Shown piece after piece: positions 44,417 to 54,983 of a stretch of DNA of 64,000 nt. A model generated the notes under the pieces. The model did no database searches, had not been told where the DNA came from, and worked only from the letters and a program-made list of their open reading frames with translations. The first letter of the stretch is position 1. Every line of letters begins with the position of its first letter. A program made the translations under genes and the position numbers. The stretch comes from Babylonia areolata (lineage: Eukaryota > Mollusca > Gastropoda > Neogastropoda > Buccinidae), in assembly GCF_041734735.1 (NCBI RefSeq), contig NC_134884.1, positions 27,996,749-28,060,748 of the forward strand. The letters run 5' to 3'.

Positions 44417-45044
44417 GTGACCTGATGGGAAGGTCTGCATCAAAGGACAATAATTTACAATTACCGCCTTATTTTTATTAATTTTAGAAATATTCAGGTT
44501 TGTTTGATCACTGTTTTTTATCCATTTTTTTTTTAGCCCTTTGACATTCATACTGGTTTTAATTGCATGTTCATCCCGTTCTGTTCATTAGTTTGGTTTA
44601 ATGTGTACTGGCGACTGATGTGCGAGTTCTGCAGGACCGAAAATGGTGTTTTCAACCCTGGTATGGTCCTGTGTATCCGCCGGGCTACAAGCAGCAGCTA
44701 CAATACTACTACTAACAATGTACCGGTGGTATTCTGATATACATATGTGTGAATAATAGTTGTAATGATAATGTACCTTTGTTATGTAGTCCATATTCTG
44801 ATATACTTTGTGTGTGTGAATAATGTGCAGTTGATGTTCAGTGTTCCTATTGCTAATAAAGGCACTAATTCACCACAGCTGTCCAGCGACATTCCGTACA
44901 GATCAGCCTGGCAAGTCTTGGGGCAAAAGTTGTTTTTTTCTTCTTTCTAAGACACAACATTTGAAACGTGAGGAACAGACTTTGCGGCAAAATCGTAATA
45001 CAGACTCTGGGAGACGCGACTATGTACAAGAACTTTCAGTGTGA

Positions 45045-45185
45045 TATAGGCCTTTTCATAACAAAAAGATTAATAACTATAAACATTGGCAGATTTTGCA
45101 ACAGAACTTGTACAAGGACAAGGCGTGGTTTTTTCTGGTAAACACATTCGCGCACATTATATACACACCAAAATACCCCTTGCAA
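45045..45185 (+). repeat. Segmental duplication, copy 1
   Basis: About 140 bp (ggccttttcataacaaaaag ... ttatatacacaccaaaatac) recurs diverged at 45795-45935. No gene recognised in either. Confidence 0.7.
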
Positions 45186-45299
45186 GTGCATCCATAAGCG
45201 TCTGCCACACCCGCGTCGCGTAAGTTCGAGTCACTGTCACAACTGTCCCTCCCCTCTTCAAAGTAACTAAGCCCTGTCACGTTCGTCCACATGTTCGTC

Positions 45300-45400
45300 T
45301 GGTATAAGAATCATCACCCAAAAACGGAGTATGACTGCCTACAGGGTGGGGTAAAAACGGTCATACACGTAAAAGTGGGAGCCGTAGGCCACGAAGAATG
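45300..45400 (+). mobile_element. SINE S1 3' fragment
   Basis: aaaacggagtatgactgcct, acagggtggggtaaaaacgg, tcatacacgtaaaa, then gccacgaagaa: the last quarter of S1. Confidence 0.75.
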
Positions 45401-45794
45401 ATTGTCACTGTCAAATGCATTTAACATGTGATAGTTTTTTTTTTTTTTTTTGCGTCATTTCAGTCTGGACACGGCTCTGGGTACCCTTCACTGTCAACAT
45501 CAGATAATTATGTCGATTTATTTTCTGGGTCAACAGAACTCGGCAAACACTTGAAAGAAAAAAAAAAAAGTTAGCAGCAAGGAGAAAAAGAAAAGATCCG
45601 AATTTGACCCGTGTGTTTTTTTCCCCCCACTGTTTTCTTATACGATGGACCGGCTATAGAAACATACAGCGACTACTGGACGGGTGGAACCAAGCAGTCT
45701 AATGGCCGGCAGAATCTGCCGTTGGGCGGAAACGGGCGTTCTGATAGCTAACTGTAGACCCTCCGAGAAAGAACGCAGAGAAATTTAATGTGAC

Positions 45795-45935
45795 ATTGGC
45801 CTGCTTCTCATAACACAGTACTGTTAACAATGGCAGGTTTTGGCATCAGAAGTTGTTGAAGGAAAAGACACGATAACTAGTTAATCACACGCGCGCTAAT
45901 ATAATACACACCAGAATGCCCATATATCATTACTC
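45795..45935 (+). repeat. Segmental duplication, copy 2
   Basis: Diverged copy of 45045-45185 (gcctgcttctcataacac ... aatataatacacaccagaat). Nothing else is recognisable from 45936 to 46494 except a G run (46044-46061) and a CG/CA tract (46349-46382). Confidence 0.7.
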
Positions 45936-46494
45936 ACTCACCACATGATTCAGCCACTCCAAGTCTCCTAATCTTTCATACATTGCTTACTCTTCTTTAG
46001 TCGGACGTTAAGATACGAATACGAACAGGCTTGCTTTTCACTCGGGGGAGGGGGGGGGGGGGAATGTATACAGAGACAGACCGATCATCAGCAGTTGAAC
46101 ACATGGGTAAGCAAGATGTCTTGCAGTTATGTACATCATTCTGTATGCCAGAAAGCGTTGGCAGACTCGTTTATGGTGATAGTTATGTAAACTGTACTTT
46201 TCCTGTTCAGAAAAGACCGAAGAGTTGACGCAGGGAGATAACTTCAATAATGTTTTTTCAGGCGTTGGAGTGTTGAAAAACACATGAGCATGCGCTTACT
46301 AATAAAAAATGTGAGCACACGCAATCAAGATAGGACGTTACACATTGTGTGTGCGCCCGCGCGCGCGCACCCACACACACAATCATGCAGGCAGGTGAAA
46401 TATAGTTTTGCAACATACCCTCGTACTCATTTTATATGTGCATTTTGTGTATGTTGTGGCTTATCACTGTGAAAACATTAGACCTCTTCTTCCT

Positions 46495-46778
46495 CCGTAC
46501 GACCCCCTACATGTAGGTAATAATGCTACCCACATGTAGTTGATGATGGTACTCTCATTTTTTTTTACAGGTAGGTAATGGTGATTCTTCCCCACATCTA
46601 CAGGTAAACAATGATACCCCCCATCTCCCACAGGTAGATAATGATACCACATCGACCCTCTTCAGTTAGTTATGCTGCTTCTCCCACCACCTTCAGGTGG
46701 GTGATGACGATGCCACCTCTTCCTCCTTCAGTTAGGTATGGGTGATGCTACCCCCAAACCCCTTCAGGTAGGTAATGA
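46495..46778 (+). repeat. GGTAGGTAATGATG minisatellite, part 1
   Basis: Imperfect units of 30-40 bp built on tacaggtaggtaatgatg plus a C-rich ctacccccatctccc block. The array continues at 47186-47330 beyond a SINE that interrupts it. Confidence 0.9.
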
Positions 46779-47185
46779 AGTGGAGTGATGGCCAAGAGGT
46801 AACGCGTCCGCATAGGAAGCGAGAAAATCTGAGCGCGCTGATTCGAATCGCGGCTCAGCGCCGATAATTTCTCCCCCTCCACTAGACCTTGAGTGGTGGT
46901 CTGGACGCTAGTCATTCGGATGAGACGATAAACCGAGGTCCCGTGTGGCAGCATGCACTTAGCGCACGTAAAAGAACCCCCGCCAACAACAGGGTTGTTC
47001 CTGGCAAAATTCTGCAGAAAAATCAACTTCGATAGGGAAAACAAATACAACTGCATGCAGGGAGAAAAAAAAAAAAAAAAAAAGGCTGGCGCTGTAGTGT
47101 AGCGACGCACTCTCCCAAGGGAGAGCAGCCCCAATTTCACACAGAGAAATCTGTTGTGACAAAAAGAGAAATACAATACAATTAT
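46779..47185 (+). mobile_element. SINE S2, full-length, inside the minisatellite
   Basis: Head ggagtgatggccaagagg, B-box-like gattcgaatcgcgg, core, an A run at 47068-47084 and an ATACAATACA tail. It lies just downstream of the PHLPP stop codon, so probably in the 3' UTR in antisense orientation. Confidence 0.87.
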
Positions 47186-47330
47186 GCTACCCATGTTGAT
47201 ATCTGACCGCTTCAGGTAGGCAATGGTGATGCTACCCCCATCTCCCACAGCCAGGTTATGATGTGCTACCCCTACAGAAATAATGATGCAACTCCCACCC
47301 CTACAGGTAGGTAATGATGATGCTTTTCTG
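47186..47330 (+). repeat. GGTAGGTAATGATG minisatellite, part 2, overlapping PHLPP stop
   Basis: Three or four further units. The last unit (ctacaggtaggtaatgatga, tgct), read on the minus strand, supplies the final codons S-I-I-I-T-Y-L and the TAG stop of PHLPP at 47301-47303. Confidence 0.9.
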
Positions 47331-49673
47331 ATTGGCAAGCCTGCTAGTGGCCAAGGGGGCGATCAAAGAGGAAGATGATGAGGGAAGTGGCGGAGGAGGA
47401 GGAGGAAGAGAGGAGGGAGGCGAGGTAGCGGACACCACAGGTGGCAGTGCCGTCCTGTCTGGAGCCACCACCTGACCGCTAGAGTCTGAACGATACAAGA
47501 GGTGATCGTTGCTGTGGTCGTTGCTGGCAAGACTGGGATCGCTGGGTTTAGGGGTCTTCTTCACTGTGGCGTACAGCTCCTCCACTTGATTCTGCTGGTC
47601 CCGGGGCCCGCAGAACGGCGGCGGCGGCAGCGGCGGCTGAAGCTCCTTGCGATGGAGATCATCATCGTTGTAGGCTTTCTCCGGCGGCAAGAGGGGGACG
47701 TCCTCGGCGCTCAGCAGCCACGAGTCTTCCGTGTCGTCCACCAGTGTGTCGGAATCCGAGTCGAGGAGGTCGTGGTCCTGGTCCGTGGACTCCCCTCCGC
47801 TCCACACGTTGGTCTGGCTGCCCGTGGTGTCCGCCAGTTGGTTACGTCTGTGACGGATGTGGCTGTAGAGGTCTTCCACCGTCACCTCCATGTCCCCCAC
47901 CTCCAGCACGGGACTATCTGGTGACTGGCGGGGGTGGTGGTAGTGGTCAGCCTCGTCGCTCACCTCGTACAAGTCGTATTCGAGGTCGTCGGCGGCTGTG
48001 TGGATGTGATCGGGGTTGCCGTCGACGTCGTAGTGGATGTCCTCCAGCGAGTGGACAACGCCGTCTTCCTCCTCCTGCAGGTTGTGTTCGGAGTGCACGA
48101 GCACCTCGATGCTGCGGGAGGAGGCCGGGAGGTGTGGCGAGAAGACGTCGCGCATGGAGGCCCCGATGGGGTCGGACTGGATGGACGTCAGGCTGGCGTT
48201 GCTGCCGCTCTGCACGCGCGCCATCTGCATCTGGTGGAAGAGGATGGCGTCGCGGTCGATGTGTGAGCTGCGGACGATCTCCTTTTTGAAGTCGTCCAGC
48301 GACACCAGCGAGTCCCTTGGAGCCACCGAGGGCACGTTGCGGAGCACGGGCATGGCAGGAGGGGCCGGAGCGGGTAGAGTCTGGGGAGGAGGGGACGAGG
48401 GAGGAGGGGGCGGGGGAGGGGGTCGCTGAGGCCTGGGGCGGCAGGGTTTGGGCTTTGTGGAGGAGGAAGGTCGAGGGGGCGGAGGAGGGGGAGGGGCGGA
48501 GAGAGTGTGTTTGGCCGGGGCGTGGCCTCCCAGGTTGTGGGAACGCACCACGTCAGGGGCGTCTGGGTGCGAGTGGTGACGGGCCCGGCTCCTGGGGGCT
48601 GGAGGGGGTGAGATCCGGCCTAGTGACCTCCCCCTGCCGGTGTCTTTGTCCCTGACCAGTGTGGACCAGTTACTGTCCTCCCCTCCTCCTTCCTCCCCCT
48701 CCTCGCCATCCTTGCCGGCCAGTTCCCGGTGGATCTCCCGCTGCTTCACCTCGTGGGCCAGCCTCTCCTGCATGGCGGCCGTCCAGCTGTCCAGCCCATC
48801 GCCCCCAGTGCGCCACTTGGTCTCGGCCCGCCAGTTGGGCACCTCGCTGCTGAAGTCGATGACGTTGTTGCGGGCCTCCTCGTCCTCGTTGTCGTCGTCG
48901 CCGGCCAGGAAGGCGTGGCGCAGCTCCTTGCTCTTCACCTCCTCCGCCAGCCGCTTGCTCAGCACCGACTCCCAGGTGTGTGGAGTGGGGCCGCCTCCCC
49001 CTCCTCCATCCTCTTTTTTGCGGTACAGTTTGGAAGAACCGCTTTTGTTCTCGATCTCTTTGCTGCGGCCGTCCCGGTCCCGGTCCCTCGAGTTCTTCTT
49101 TGTCTTCTCCCGCTCCCCGGAAACGTCTGAGGACGTAGACTTGAGGAGGGGGTTGGAGCTGCTGGACACGCTCCTGGAAGAGGAGGAGGAGGAGGACGAC
49201 GACGACGACGACTTCTTGGCGCGCCCCGAGCGGTCGATGACGACGTTACTTAGCTCCGGGGTGGAGGGCACGCCGTCGCGGAGCTCGAGCAGGTCGGAGC
49301 GGCGGCTGAGCACACGGAGCAGCTCGCGCTGGCCCTCGCGCTGCGAGGCGATGGACTCCTGCACACGGAGGCGCTCCTCCTCGGACAGCATGAGGCGCAC
49401 GACCACCACGGCGATGTTCTCCCGCGACCCCAGCCCCTGGGCCAGGTCCTGGAGGCGCTTGGCGGCCACCACGGGGTCCGTCAGATCCCGGATCTCGCGC
49501 ACGGCCTCCTCGTGGCTGACCACCTTCCAGAGGCCTTGGTTGGCGATGATGAGGAAGCGGTCCGAGTGGGCCAGGGGCCGGGAGGCGGTGTGGGGCTGCG
49601 GGATGAGGTGGGGGAAGAGATAGCTGCAGCCCAGCAGTCTGGTGTTGAAGGTGACGCCGTTGACCCGGCCGTC
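47301..49673 (-). CDS. PHLPP: PHLPP last coding exon: end of PP2C domain and C-terminal tail
   Basis: Acceptor cttgtgttgcag|GAC in phase 0; 790 codons and TAG. The first 95 residues finish the phosphatase fold ([45 protein letters not shown]). In the GLW motif canonical PP2Cs have Asp before G; PHLPPs already differ and here it is Gln. The tail has a Ser run (about 49205-49150), an RDRD-rich basic patch, two related W...RLA-x-EVK segments (48975-48899 and 48795-48705) and a poly-Pro region (about 48530-48350). It also has two VE(D/E)LY motifs (near 47890 and 47585). Overlapping + strand frames of up to 327 codons are shadows of this GC-rich exon. Confidence 0.93.
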   Translation of the reverse strand, partial: DGRVNGVTFNTRLLGCSYLFPHLIPQPHTASRPLAHSDRFLIIANQGLWKVVSHEEAVREIRDLTDPVVAAKRLQDLAQGLGSRENIAVVVVRLMLSEEERLRVQESIASQREGQRELLRVLSRRSDLLELRDGVPSTPELSNVVIDRSGRAKKSSSSSSSSSSSSRSVSSSSNPLLKSTSSDVSGEREKTKKNSRDRDRDGRSKEIENKSGSSKLYRKKEDGGGGGGPTPHTWESVLSKRLAEEVKSKELRHAFLAGDDDNEDEEARNNVIDFSSEVPNWRAETKWRTGGDGLDSWTAAMQERLAHEVKQREIHRELAGKDGEEGEEGGGEDSNWSTLVRDKDTGRGRSLGRISPPPAPRSRARHHSHPDAPDVVRSHNLGGHAPAKHTLSAPPPPPPPRPSSSTKPKPCRPRPQRPPPPPPPPSSPPPQTLPAPAPPAMPVLRNVPSVAPRDSLVSLDDFKKEIVRSSHIDRDAILFHQMQMARVQSGSNASLTSIQSDPIGASMRDVFSPHLPASSRSIEVLVHSEHNLQEEEDGVVHSLEDIHYDVDGNPDHIHTAADDLEYDLYEVSDEADHYHHPRQSPDSPVLEVGDMEVTVEDLYSHIRHRRNQLADTTGSQTNVWSGGESTDQDHDLLDSDSDTLVDDTEDSWLLSAEDVPLLPPEKAYNDDDLHRKELQPPLPPPPFCGPRDQQNQVEELYATVKKTPKPSDPSLASNDHSNDHLLYRSDSSGQVVAPDRTALPPVVSATSPPSSLPPPPPPLPSSSSSLIAPLATSRLANQKSIIITYL

Positions 49674-52600
49674 CTGCAACACAAGGCAGAAGTCACTGCA
49701 TGAAGACCCTGTGGGGACATTGTCCGGGGCTGGTGGTGAGGGTGTACAAGCACGTTTCAGTTTCAAGGTGTCAGAGCGTGCTTACTGATTCATATACGCT
49801 ACATCATATCTCCTTCATATATGCTACTCCACATATTCTACATCTCTTTAAAAAGGACAAAAACCCCCCAAAACCCAAGAACCAACAACAAACCCCCCCA
49901 ACTGAAATCACATCCCATTCATACATGCTACATCATATCTGCTTCATATGTACTATTTCATATATGCTACATCGTAACTGTTTTACAACAAAAACGAGCA
50001 GGCCGACCGACGCAAAACATCCAACACACTGCTCAGGCCTTCAGAGCTTACCCCAGGTGTACAAGCTCTAACTAACACACACACACACACACACAAACGC
50101 GCGCAAAATCAGTCGCTGGGGAGCAGGTTAGATTCCCCCCATTCCCGTACTCTTGTCCTGTACCACGGATAGCTCTCAAGAGGCCACTAGAGGGTTGCGA
50201 AGCTGGGATCATCAATTTTCAGTATAACTAGAAATTAATATTACTGAAATCGGCAATAGGCAAAACGGGGGAATAGGCAAACAGGGACGACACGCACACG
50301 GTCCCGTAAATGAAATCATGTTTATAGCCCAGCCGACCACTAAGGCCATATCCGGGGGCTGACACCACGTTAAAGCCCACATCCATGTCAGAACACGGTG
50401 TGACAGGAAGCCTCACCTCCGTGATGATGCCGCCAGACTTGATGACGCGGGAGCACTCCTCGGCGTCAGCCATGACGTCAAAGCGGCGCGTGAGGGGCAC
50501 CACGCGCCCGTGGTGGCAGAGCACCACCTCCGTGTCCCCCACGTTGGCCACCCGCACGCTCCACTCCCCCTTGCCCAGGGAGTCCCGGCTCCCCCGTTTG
50601 TCCCCCCTGCTGCCGCCGCTGCGGGTGGGGTGGGGTGGCGGCGGGGGGTCCGGGTGGGAGTGGTGCTGGTTGCGGGAGATGTGGACCACTGCCGCCGCTG
50701 CCCCCAGCTTCTGTCCCAGGGCCTTCAGCTGTCTGGTAACGTAATGCAATGCAATGCAATGCAATGCAATGCAATTGAATAACATTCTTCGCAATGCAGT
50801 ACAGTGCAGAACATCTTTAAGAATCCAATTGGAAATTATGTGTGCATCCAAAGGTTTGTCACTCACTATGCGATCATCAATATTGGTACTTACATAGCGT
50901 CTTTCATCTTCTTGATATTTATATAGTGTCAGCTTCGATCAGACACCAAACGCTAATTGCTGTACATGCCTAGGAAGCGAGAGAATCTGAGCGCGCTGGT
51001 TCGAATCACGGCTCAGCCGCTGATATTTTCTCCCCCTCCACTAGACATTGAGTGGTGGTCTGGACGCTAGTCATTCGGATGAGACGATAAACCGAGGTCC
51101 CGTGTGCAGCATGCACTTAGCGCACGTAAAAGAACCCACGGCAACAAAAGGGTTGTTCCTGGCAAAATTATGTAGAAAAATCCACTTCGATAGGAAAAAC
51201 AAATAAGACTGCACGCAGGAAAAAAATTCAAAAAAATGGGTGGCGCTGTAGTATAGCGACGCGCTTTCCCTGGGGAGAGCAACCCGAATTTCACACAGAG
51301 AAATCTGTTGTGATAAAAAGAAATACAAAACAAGGCATTTGTGAATAACGGGCTGCCAACCTGGATTGAGCCGACTGACGGCTGCATTTTGGCGCACACA
51401 TATATATATTTGAGTGGATTTTTCTGCATCATTTTGCCTGGGACAGTAGTGCTGTTCTTTAACGAGCGCTAAATTCATGCTGCACACACGGGACCTCGGG
51501 TACACCGTCTCATCCGAATGATTTATTGGAAACTCGTGAAGTAAGGAACACTTGTGAAACGCAGATACATCAGCATACTTATAGTTTTTCATGAGTTTAA
51601 AGACAAAACATATAACTTTGATGTATATGTGGTCGTTTTTCTTTACGAGGTTTTTTTTTTTTTCTCTCTTCAATCTGGAGGATGGTAAATTTCGTGCAAG
51701 GGCTGACTTTCTCAACACAGTCTAGTCTTGTATTTACCTTAATGAGCGTAATGATTAAAAGAGTATGTCATGAAATGTGGTCTTTTGTGTGTGAGCTTTG
51801 TTTTTAATGCGGCTGGATTTGTTATTTAGTTGAATAGTCCTAATGTGGCTGGCTCTACTGTGAGGTTGAATGGAACAGTATCAAATATCAATACGTTTAT
51901 TTGTTGCAGCCAATTCTGTGTATATACGTGTACAAGAGTACACTATTTAGCTTTTGCTTGCTGTGCTCTGTATTTCAGTGTTTATTGCTGCATAGTATCT
52001 CGATCGAATAAAATTTATTGAAACCATCTGATATACATAACACGCTCCTCTTGACCTAGTTTCCTGAGTTCGATCCCCGGCGCACCTGATGGGCTAAGGG
52101 TGGGTATTTTTCCGATCTCTCGGGTTAACATTATGATTTATGTTTGTTACTTTTTTTATATACTGTGACCCCCCCCCCCCCCCCCCCCAATGCACCTGGT
52201 AACATTCTATTCTAAATAGTTTTACAAAACTGGATGACTCTAAATAAGCTACAACTGAACGCGGACAAAACGGAAGCAATGATCATAGGAACTTAACAAA
52301 AACAACTGACACAATCAAACTTGGTAGTACATCCATCCCTCTTTCCAGTTCAGTCAGGAACCTCGGCGTTGTCTTTGACAACACAGTCAGTGCAAAAATT
52401 TATCAGTCAGACATGTCAATCCTGTTACTGTCAATTGCGGCGCATCAGTTCCGTCCGAAAATACCTGTCCAATGACGCAACATCTAGACTTGTCATTTCT
52501 CTCATCCTCTCTCGCCTTGACTACTGTAACTCTCTATTGTCTGGTTTGCCTGCTTCATCCATTCAGTCCCTTCAGCGCATACAAAACTCGATGCCCGACT

Positions 52601-54945
52601 CGTTCTTAGAAAGAAAAGATCTGAGCACATCACTCCTCTTTTGCAACATCTCCACTGGCTCCTTGTCTTCACACAGAATAAAGTACAAGATCAGCACTCT
52701 ATGTTACAAATGTAGATTCAAACACTCGACTGTTGGTCGCCGTTTTTTCTCTGTCTCTGGACCTTGCAATTGGAATGAACCTCCTCTTTCTCTTCGTCAG
52801 GTGTCCGTACTCAGCTCTTTCAAGTCTGGTCTTAAAACCCACCTCTTCCCAAAATAGCCTCCCTTTCCTTGTTTCCAGTTTTAATCCTTTCACCGCCAAT
52901 GTCGTATTTCAGCACCAACCAGGCAGAGCTCCGATGTCACTGAAATGCGACCAGATCAGGGGTTGGTTATCTGCAAACTTACCGCTTTTCATTTTCAGAC
53001 ATTGGATAGGCCATCATTTCATTCACATCACAGGGGAATCCAAACTATTCCTAGACTCCATCTTTCCTGTGCTTCTGGCGGCAGGGAGTGTTGCACTCTA
53101 AACTGACTGGCGGTGAAAGGGTTAAAGGTATGCATGCGTGTGAATGACTGGGGCGAAAGCGCTTTGATTTGCCTCTGCACAAGATTCAGCACTATATAAA
53201 TGATAATTATTATTATTAAATCATCATGATCCTGACCTGTGAGCGGTGAGCATGGTGTACTTCATGTAGTCGGCCTGGGTGTGGGGGTGGTCCTGTTCGG
53301 CCTGCAGGGTGGTCACCAGGCTGTCTGCTAGGGCCTTGGCCGCCTCGTCGTTCCTGCCGCCGTCCACCACCGCGAACAGGGCGTCCCCCTGGTCACTGAG
53401 GGCCGGCTTGTTCACCACCATCACCGACAGTCTGATGGACAGAGTAGAGCACACCACACACACACACACACACATACACACGCACAGAGCAGACCGACAC
53501 AAAGTTACGTTGCATCAGTATAAACAAATAAAAATAACTCGTGACCTACCAACAGTTCCGTTGCATCAATATAAACAAATAAAAGAAAATAGTATATATC
53601 AAATCAATACCTTTGCTTTGTATTTGTTTTTTTTAATGATAAAATTTACTCCTTTTTTTGCGATTGTATCGGTATTATAGTTAAACAAACAAAAGTAACG
53701 TATGGCTTTTCATGCCCTGCTCTCATGGTGACCTCAGTTTTGATACCCCTCCACTTCCGTGCTTGGGGTGAGTCCTGTTAATGTCTTCAGTGTAGGCAGA
53801 TTCATGGGGGGCTGTTGTTTGAGGGACGTGGTGGCGGTCTCCACTCTGGGAGGGACGCTCACTCAGTCTGGCTCGGCGACTAAGCCATTATTTTTGTTAG
53901 TTGTGGGCTTAGGAGGTGGTGTCCTAAGTACTTTAAATCAGAACAAGCACCATTGAACACTACCGAAGTGACTCAGCAGCAGTGCAGGGTCTCCTCTGGT
54001 GTTTGGCCTTCTGGCGACCTAACATCGATGGTTCCCTGTGGACTGCCGACGCTGGAACTGTGACGGACGAACCCGGGTGTGGTCGTGTATAGGGGAATCT
54101 AAATGAGCGGCGTGGGAGTAATGCCACTGAAACGGTGCTCATGAAAAGGCAGCAAAAAGAAAAAAAAAAAGTAACGTGTGGTATATTGTCAGTTTTATCT
54201 ATGGAATTAATAGCCTCAACCTTTTTATCTATTTCTTTTACATAATAAAATTTAAATTCAGAATTTATACTTTAACCAGCCTGTCTACAATCACCCCCTC
54301 TTTCTCCTCTAAACAGCGTCACTGTTCTAACCAAACACAGACGACTAGGAATAATTCGCGACACAATATTATAAGGAACATCACTACGACCATCGCGACA
54401 CAATATTATAACGAACATCGCTAAAAGCATCGCTGCACAGTATTATGATGAACATCGCAAAGGGCATCGCTATACAGTATTAAACGAACATCGCAAAGAG
54501 CATCGCTACACAGTATTATAACGAACATCGCAAAGAGCATCACTACACAGTATTATAACGAACATCGCAAAGAGCATCGCTATACAGTATTATGACGAAC
54601 ATCGCAAAGGGCATCGCTATACAGTATTATAACGAACATCGCTACAAGCATCGTACACAGTATTATAACGAGCATCGCAACGAGCATCGCTATACAGTTT
54701 TATAACGAGTATCGCTACACAGTGTAAAAACGAACATGGCTACACATGAAGGGACAAGACCAGTGCACACGGGGGACCAGTGAAGAAAAACACCACATCA
54801 CCACTGACTTGTTTCGGATGCCCGACGTCTGCGACAATCCGCTCAGCCAGGGCCGTGTGACCAGAGGATCTTCTATCGTGCGCAAGTCTTGCAGGGACCA
54901 GTTCTGGCCTCGCATGTCCACCATACACAGCCGTTTGGATTTCCT

Positions 54946-54983
<38 letters not shown>

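Noticed and set aside
46779-46860. tRNA gene (ggagtgatggcc ... gattcgaatcgcgg)
   Set aside because: Head of SINE S2, repeated in many copies with the same downstream core.
48640-49623. 327-codon + strand frame opposite the PHLPP tail
   Set aside because: Shadow of a GC-rich, codon-biased exon; the minus strand has homology and splice sites.
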